DNA of 35,171 nt from Lentisphaeria bacterium (GTDB lineage: Bacteria; Verrucomicrobiota; Lentisphaeria; Victivallales; UBA1829), in contig JAGAEF010000335.1 of NCBI GenBank assembly GCA_017613255.1, forward strand, positions 1 through 35,171. The letters run 5' to 3'. The notes under the pieces were generated by a model that saw nothing but the letters and a program-made list of their open reading frames with translations, did no database searches and was not told the origin of the DNA. Both the position numbers and the translations under genes were made by a program. Of this stretch, positions 31,177 through 35,171 are shown piece by piece. Within the stretch, counting starts at the first letter, position 1. Every line of letters starts with the position of its first letter.

Positions 31177-32064
31177 ATGGTTTTTGAATTTACGAAAATG
31201 CACGGCGCGGGCAATGATTTCATCCTTGCCCGGATGCCTTCTCTTTCCCCGGAGAAGCGGGAAAAAGTCTTCAGCAGGGAGAGAATCGCCTTTCTCTGCG
31301 ACCGGCATCTGGGGATCGGCGGAGACGGCCTCATTCTTGCGGAACCTCTGGCCACGAGGAGCGCAAAGGGGGCGGCCATGGCGGAAATGCACTATTTCAA
31401 CAGCGACGGCGGAAGCGCCGCCATGTGCGGCAACGGGCTCCGCTGCGCCGCCTCCTTCCTCTACCGGAAGGGCCTTCTGGGAAAAGAGAAGGAAATGTGC
31501 TTTCTTTCCGCGGGGATCGAAGCGGAATCGGAGATCCTGGACGAAGAGGGTAAACGGGTGAAGATCCATCTGGATGTGACGGAGGGATTCCGAAAATTCG
31601 AGGTGACGTTCGAGGGCCGTACCTTCCCGGTGTACAAAGGGGGCGTGGGAGTGCCTCACGCCGTGGCGGTGCTGAAGGAAGAAGAATGGAACACTCTGGA
31701 TGTAAGGAAATTGGGCTCCTTTCTGCGGTATCACTCTCTTTTTGCGCCGGAAGGGGCCAATGCGGACTTTCTCTTTTTCCCGGAAGGGGAAAGGGAAAAG
31801 AAAAGCCCCCGCGTTCTGATCCGCACCTACGAGCGGGGCGTGGAGGATGAAACCTTGTGCTGCGGGACGGGGTGCTCCTCCTCCGCCGTCGTATTGCGCA
31901 ACTTTTTCTCCTTTCCTGCCGAAATGCGCTTTTTTTGCAGGAAAGGGGATGAAATCGCCATTGAAATTCCCGAAGAAGGGAATACATTAAAGAGAGTGCA
32001 TCTTTCCGGCCCGGCGGAAACGGTTTTCGAGGGGAAGATGCTTCTGGATGAAACAGCAAACTGA
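31177..32064 (+). CDS. dapF: Diaminopimelate epimerase
   Basis: 295 residues. Converts LL- to meso-diaminopimelate for lysine and peptidoglycan synthesis, without a cofactor, using two cysteines. Seen: FTKMHGAGNDF at the N-terminus, MCGNGLRCAA with catalytic Cys84, the two-lobe repeat, GVPHAV, and ETLCCGTGCSSSA with catalytic Cys229. Length is slightly above the usual ~275. Starts 3 bp after der and has no separate terminator; it is followed by dapA after 41 bp. Ribosome binding is weak (GAGAAAG), so translation is probably coupled to der. Confidence 0.95.
   Translation: MVFEFTKMHGAGNDFILARMPSLSPEKREKVFSRERIAFLCDRHLGIGGDGLILAEPLATRSAKGAAMAEMHYFNSDGGSAAMCGNGLRCAASFLYRKGLLGKEKEMCFLSAGIEAESEILDEEGKRVKIHLDVTEGFRKFEVTFEGRTFPVYKGGVGVPHAVAVLKEEEWNTLDVRKLGSFLRYHSLFAPEGANADFLFFPEGEREKKSPRVLIRTYERGVEDETLCCGTGCSSSAVVLRNFFSFPAEMRFFCRKGDEIAIEIPEEGNTLKRVHLSGPAETVFEGKMLLDETAN
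31961..31988 (+). promoter_or_regulatory. Possible internal promoter for dapA inside dapF
   Basis: TTGAAA (31961-31966), 16-bp spacer, TACATT (31983-31988). The spacer is an inverted repeat (TTCCC, six bases, GGGAA), a possible operator. Being inside a coding region it may be chance. Confidence 0.3.
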
Positions 32065-32105
32065 ACAATAACAGCAAACTTGCGGAAGAAAAGGAACAAC
32101 TGACT

Positions 32106-32990
32106 ATGGAAATGCGCGGAGTGTACACGGCATTGGTCACGCCCTTCACGAAAGAAGGGAAAGTGGATTACGGAAAACTCAACGAACTTCTGGAGATCCA
32201 GATCGCCGGAGGCGTGGACGGGGTCGTCCCCGTGGGGACCACGGGAGAAAGCCCCACGCTGGATACCAAAGAACACATGAAGGTCATCGAAGAAACCGTC
32301 AAATGCGTTGCCGGGCGGTGCAAGGTCCTTGCGGGGACCGGGGCCAACTGCGCGGAAGAGGCCGTAGCCCTTACCCGGCACGCCGCCGAAGTGGGCGCGG
32401 ACTGCTCCCTGCAGGTGACTCCCTACTACAACAAGCCCACGCAGGAGGGGCTCTACAGGCACTTCTCCCTTGTGGCGGATACCTGCAAACTGCCCATCGT
32501 GCTCTACAACGTTCCCGGCAGGACGGGGGTCCCCATTGCGGCGGAAACCATCGCCAGACTTTCCAAAAACGCCAACGTGCTTGCCGTGAAGGAGGCGGGG
32601 GGATCCGTGGAGCGGGTCTCCGAGATCCTTTCCCTCTGCGACATCACGGTCATGTGCGGGGATGACTCCCTGACGGTCCCCATGATGTCCGTAGGCGCCA
32701 AAGGGGTCATCAGCGTGGCTTCCAACATCATTCCCGGCGACCTCAAGAAGATGACGGACTTCTGTGCGAAAGGGGATTTCGTTTCCGCGCTTGCCCTGCA
32801 CCGGAAATACTACAAGTTCTTCAAGGCTCTGTTCATCGAATCCAATCCCATCCCCGTGAAGGCGGCCATGGCGATCCTTGGGCAGATCGAAGAGATCTAC
32901 CGGCTGCCCCTCTGCGAAATGGCCAAAGCCAACCGGGACAAGCTGGAAGGCGTGATGAGAGAGTGCCTTGCGGGGCAGTTTTCGTTCTGA
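32106..32990 (+). CDS. dapA: 4-hydroxy-tetrahydrodipicolinate synthase
   Basis: 294 residues. Condenses pyruvate with aspartate semialdehyde, the first committed step to diaminopimelate and lysine. Seen: the TALVTPF start, GTTGESPTL (substrate loop), TPYYNKPTQEGLYRHF, YNVPGRTG with Tyr134, and AVKEAGG with the Schiff-base Lys162, in the same places as E. coli DapA (Tyr133, Lys161). Length normal. AAGGAA lies about 10 bases upstream; an ATG two codons later is an alternative start. It sits between dapF and two SGNH hydrolases, with a 9-bp gap to the first. Confidence 0.96.
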   Translation: MEMRGVYTALVTPFTKEGKVDYGKLNELLEIQIAGGVDGVVPVGTTGESPTLDTKEHMKVIEETVKCVAGRCKVLAGTGANCAEEAVALTRHAAEVGADCSLQVTPYYNKPTQEGLYRHFSLVADTCKLPIVLYNVPGRTGVPIAAETIARLSKNANVLAVKEAGGSVERVSEILSLCDITVMCGDDSLTVPMMSVGAKGVISVASNIIPGDLKKMTDFCAKGDFVSALALHRKYYKFFKALFIESNPIPVKAAMAILGQIEEIYRLPLCEMAKANRDKLEGVMRECLAGQFSF

Positions 32991-32999
32991 GGAGGAAAA

Positions 33000-33644
33000 A
33001 TGATCAACCGTATTCTGTTTCAGGGGGATTCCATTACCGACGTGGGAAGAGCAAGGGAGGATAATCTTCCTCTCGGACAGGGCCTGGGGACCGGCTACCC
33101 TCAGCTGGTGACCGCCCGCCTCATCACCGATTATCCTTCCAGACCCTGGATCATCGAGAACAAGGGGATCAGCGGGAACCGGGTGGTGGATCTGTACGCC
33201 CGCTGGAAGATCGACGCCCTGAATTTGCATCCCCAGCTCATCAGCATCCTCATCGGGGTCAACGATACCTGGCATGAATTCGGCAGGAAGAACGGAGTGG
33301 AGGTCCCCCGGTACGAAATGGTCTACAGAGAGCTTCTCCGCTGGACGAAAGAGGTCCTGCCTGAGGTCAAACTCGTTCTCATGGAGCCCTTCTGCTTCTG
33401 CTTCGGAGCGGTGGGGCCGGACTGGGTGCCGGAAGTGAAGGAAAGAGGTAAAATCGTCAAAAAACTTGCGGAAGAGTTCGACGCTCTTTTCCTTCCCTGT
33501 CAGGAGATCCTGGACAAGGCGCTGGAAAGGGCTCCTCAGGAGTTCTGGCTCCGGGACGGCGTGCATCCGGCTCTGGCCGGGCACCAGCTTCTGGCGGACG
33601 CCTGGATAGAGGCGACCAAAGAGCTTCTTCACGGCTCCCGGTAA
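33000..33644 (+). CDS. SGNH/GDSL-type hydrolase (first copy)
   Basis: 214 residues. Esterase or lipase-like hydrolase with the four SGNH blocks: GDSITD with nucleophile Ser11, ISGNR (Gly), IGVNDTW (Asn) and LRDGVHP (Asp/His). No signal peptide, so cytoplasmic as predicted. The YxxL.. and CFCFGA segment (FCFCFG, residues about 131-136) is Cys/Phe-rich and shared with the next gene. GAGGAGG lies 5 bases before the ATG. Probably acts on acetylated sugars; the substrate is unknown. Co-transcribed with dapA. Confidence 0.85.
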   Translation: MINRILFQGDSITDVGRAREDNLPLGQGLGTGYPQLVTARLITDYPSRPWIIENKGISGNRVVDLYARWKIDALNLHPQLISILIGVNDTWHEFGRKNGVEVPRYEMVYRELLRWTKEVLPEVKLVLMEPFCFCFGAVGPDWVPEVKERGKIVKKLAEEFDALFLPCQEILDKALERAPQEFWLRDGVHPALAGHQLLADAWIEATKELLHGSR

Positions 33645-33674
33645 GGCGGTTTTTCCGGAATTCGAGGAGAAAAA

Positions 33675-34307
33675 ATGATCAGTCGCATTCTGTTTCAGGG
33701 AGACTCCATCACGGACGCGGACAGGTCGCGGGAGGAGAATCTCCCCCTCGGCAAGGGGCTGGGGACCGGCTACCCTCATCTGGCGGTCTCCCGGCTCATC
33801 ACCGACGATCCCGGCAGACCCTGGGTCATCTGGAACCGTGGCATAAGCGGGAACCATGTCCCCGCCCTGTACGGCCGCTGGGAAAAAGACGCTCTGGACC
33901 TGAAGCCGGATCTCATCAGCATCCTCATCGGGATCAACGACACCAACAGAAAGTTCGGTGTGGAGATCTCCCGGTTCGAAAAGGTGTATTCCGACCTGCT
34001 TTCCTGGACGAAAAAGACCCTTCCGGAAACGGAAATGGTCCTTATGGAGCCCTTCTGCTTCTGTTTCGGAGAGGTGGACGAAGCGCGGGAAAAGGATGTG
34101 AAGGAAAGAGGAAAGATCGTGAAAAAACTTGCGGAGGAGTTCCATGCCCTCTTTCTGCCTTGCCAGAGCATTCTGGACAAGGCGCTGGAACGGGCGCCCA
34201 AGGAGTTCTGGCTCCGGGACGGGATGCATCCCAACCCGGCGGGGCATCAGCTTCTGGCGGACGCCTGGATAGAGGCCGCGAAGGACCTTCTCGGCCTTTC
34301 CCGGTAG
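33675..34307 (+). CDS. SGNH/GDSL-type hydrolase (second copy)
   Basis: 210 residues, close paralogue of the preceding gene: both share FQGDSIT, LGTGYP, MEPFCFCFG, VKERGKIVKKLAEEF and AGHQLLADAWIEA. Catalytic blocks intact (Ser11, ISGNH, IGINDT, DGMHP). Main differences lie in the middle loops (WEKDALDL versus WKIDALNL; a 4-residue deletion near VEISRFEKV and another before VKERG). Ribosome site GAGGAG upstream of the ATG. The tandem pair looks like a recent duplication after which the loops diverged; the substrates may therefore differ. Confidence 0.85.
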   Translation: MISRILFQGDSITDADRSREENLPLGKGLGTGYPHLAVSRLITDDPGRPWVIWNRGISGNHVPALYGRWEKDALDLKPDLISILIGINDTNRKFGVEISRFEKVYSDLLSWTKKTLPETEMVLMEPFCFCFGEVDEAREKDVKERGKIVKKLAEEFHALFLPCQSILDKALERAPKEFWLRDGMHPNPAGHQLLADAWIEAAKDLLGLSR

Positions 34308-34354
34308 GAAATACTTTTTTCGAAAGGTTTTTTCGCAAAAAAACGGGAGAAGGC

Positions 34355-34382
34355 TTGTTTTTTGAAAAAGGCGTGATATATT
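34355..34382 (+). promoter_or_regulatory. Promoter of the small basic protein gene
   Basis: TTGTTT (34355-34360), 16-bp spacer, TATATT (34377-34382). Predicted start near 34389. Confidence 0.65.
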
Positions 34383-34393
34383 AAATGGTCTTG

Positions 34394-34415
34394 AATCGGA
34401 CCGTCCTGTCCGGTT
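34394..34415 (+). other. Hairpin at the 5' end of the small-basic-protein mRNA
   Basis: AATCGGAC (34394-34401) pairs with GTCCGGTT (34408-34415) around a 6-base loop, only a few bases after the predicted transcription start. Could protect the mRNA 5' end. Confidence 0.5.
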
Positions 34416-34469
34416 CGGCTATTGCTGCGGAAGAACGCAACGGATAAACATAACAGCGGAGAAGAAAAA

Positions 34470-34628
34470 ATGTCCAGACATCCCAGTTTGAAAGGCACCG
34501 GAACCATCCGGAAAAAAAGAAATGTCCTCAAGCGTTTCGAGAGGATCAACCTCCTTACCGCCGACGGACGCTGGAAACCCGGTCAGAAGGTTCTCAACGG
34601 CCTTCCCAAGACCAAGCCCATCGACTGA
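34470..34628 (+). CDS. Small basic protein of the Verrucomicrobia/Chlamydiae family
   Basis: 52 residues, strongly basic. Seen: MSRHPSL start, KKRNVLKRFERI core and the closing LPKTKP motif, as in the family of small basic proteins of PVC bacteria (TIGR04137 from memory). The function is not known; the charge suggests RNA or ribosome association. The ATG at 34470 has GGAGAAG upstream and the family start; an in-frame ATG at 34422 would add an unrelated leader. It has its own promoter, 5' hairpin and terminator, which fits a highly expressed single gene. Confidence 0.85.
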   Translation: MSRHPSLKGTGTIRKKRNVLKRFERINLLTADGRWKPGQKVLNGLPKTKPID

Positions 34629-34642
34629 TGGAGACTGCATGG

Positions 34643-34659
34643 GTCCGCGATTCGCGGAC
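34643..34659 (+). other. Perfect short hairpin downstream of the small basic protein gene
   Basis: GTCCGCG and CGCGGAC pair around an ATT loop. No T run follows; it may protect the mRNA 3' end ahead of the terminator. Confidence 0.5.
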
Positions 34660-34668
34660 GGCAGAATG

Positions 34669-34702
34669 AAAACGGGGCGTCTCAGGACGGACCCGTTTTT
34701 TT
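34669..34702 (+). terminator. Rho-independent terminator of the small basic protein gene
   Basis: AAAACGGG (34669-34676) pairs with CCCGTTTT (34692-34699), with an inner CGTC/GACG stem, followed by a T run. Confidence 0.85.
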
Positions 34703-34733
34703 GTTTTCCGGAAAGAACAGTTGGAGAGGAATC

Positions 34734-35171
34734 ATGGCAAAAGGCACGCTCATACAGAAAATTCTCGAAAAACACATCGTTTCGGGCTCCCGCGTCCCGG
34801 GGGAGCCGGTTTCCATCCATATAGACCAGACCCTTACGCAGGACGCCACGGGGACCATGGCCTATCTGGAACTGGAGGCCATGAACATCGATCACGTGAA
34901 AACGGAGCTTTCCGTCTCCTACGTGGACCATAACATGATGCAGAACGGCCCGGAGAACCGGAACGATCACCTGTATCTGCAGAGCGTGGCCGCCGCCAAG
35001 GGCGTGATCTTCTCCCGCCCGGGGAACGGGATCTGCCATCAGGTGCATCTGGAGCGTTTCGGCGTGCCGGGGAAGACCCTTCTGGGGTCCGACTCCCATA
35101 CTCCCACCAACGGCGGCATCGGCATGATGGCCATCGGGGCGGGGGGGCTGGATGTGGCTCTTGCCATGGCC
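34734..35171 (+). CDS. Aconitate hydratase, Aquifex-type, N-terminal part only
   Basis: First 146 codons; the gene runs off the window end. Interconverts citrate and isocitrate through a 4Fe-4S centre. Seen: KGTLIQKILEKHIVSG, IDQTLTQDATGTMAYLELEAM, SVSYVDHN, SRPGNGICHQVHLE, and the aconitase-family signature LGSDSHTPTNGG. This pattern fits the single-chain Aquifex/Deltaproteobacterial-type aconitase rather than LeuC or AcnB. The cysteine cluster ligands lie beyond the edge. The ATG at 34734 has GGAGAGGA 3-4 bases upstream. Separated from the small basic protein gene by a terminator. Confidence 0.88.
   Translation, partial: MAKGTLIQKILEKHIVSGSRVPGEPVSIHIDQTLTQDATGTMAYLELEAMNIDHVKTELSVSYVDHNMMQNGPENRNDHLYLQSVAAAKGVIFSRPGNGICHQVHLERFGVPGKTLLGSDSHTPTNGGIGMMAIGAGGLDVALAMA

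Noticed and set aside
34308-34354. Terminator after the second SGNH gene
   Set aside because: Only A/T-rich short pairings (TTTTTT/AAAAAA) are present, without a GC stem or following T run.
34629-34733. tRNA or small RNA gene in the gap before aconitase
   Set aside because: Only a 7-bp hairpin and the terminator are present; no cloverleaf or CCA end.

Overview
The window (about 35 kb, GC-rich, strong codon bias) looks chromosomal and most likely comes from the PVC superphylum, probably Lentisphaerota (Victivallis-like). Four things point there: a 52-residue small basic protein of the Verrucomicrobia/Chlamydiae type; a secreted DUF4838/CBM9-like protein between Gfo/Idh/MocA oxidoreductases; a giant DUF4347 repeat protein with an LEPR-XLL-like N-terminus; and an Aquifex-type aconitase. 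This is an inference from gene families, not from a marker phylogeny. No rRNA, tRNA, CRISPR array or complete insertion sequence was seen.

Layout. Positions 1-98 are the 3' end (domains V and VI) of a group II intron on the + strand. From 112 to 10244 all genes are on the minus strand. Reading in transcription order: an oxidoreductase, a large secreted DUF4838 protein, a second oxidoreductase with its own promoter, then a tightly packed rmuC-rnm-tatD-tcdA-histidinol phosphatase run with 4-bp overlaps (nucleic-acid and tRNA housekeeping). A small secreted lysine-rich protein (10481-10924) is divergent from a sugar-phosphate-isomerase-like gene plus metG (11157-13909). Next come a hicAB toxin-antitoxin pair, an IclR-like regulator, and a convergent unrecognised 483-residue protein.

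The centre (17742-29369) is one 3875-residue open frame. It has an LEPR-XLL-like start, an acidic linker, a DUF4347 domain with a His/Cys pair reminiscent of clan CD peptidases, a very long beta-helix-type repeat region with two SLREA segments and a Ser-rich spacer, and an array of fourteen ~21-residue rungs that are nearly identical at DNA level in places. A terminator follows it.

The right end is a housekeeping block: der-dapF-dapA and two tandem SGNH hydrolases, apparently one operon; then the small basic protein with its own promoter and terminator; then the start of an aconitase cut by the window edge. Many intergenic regions carry sigma70-type promoters of the form TTGnnn-16/17 bp-TATATT. 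The window reads mostly as core genome with two accessory themes: carbohydrate processing (DUF4838, oxidoreductases, isomerase, unknown protein with IclR regulator) and a giant surface or secreted protein.
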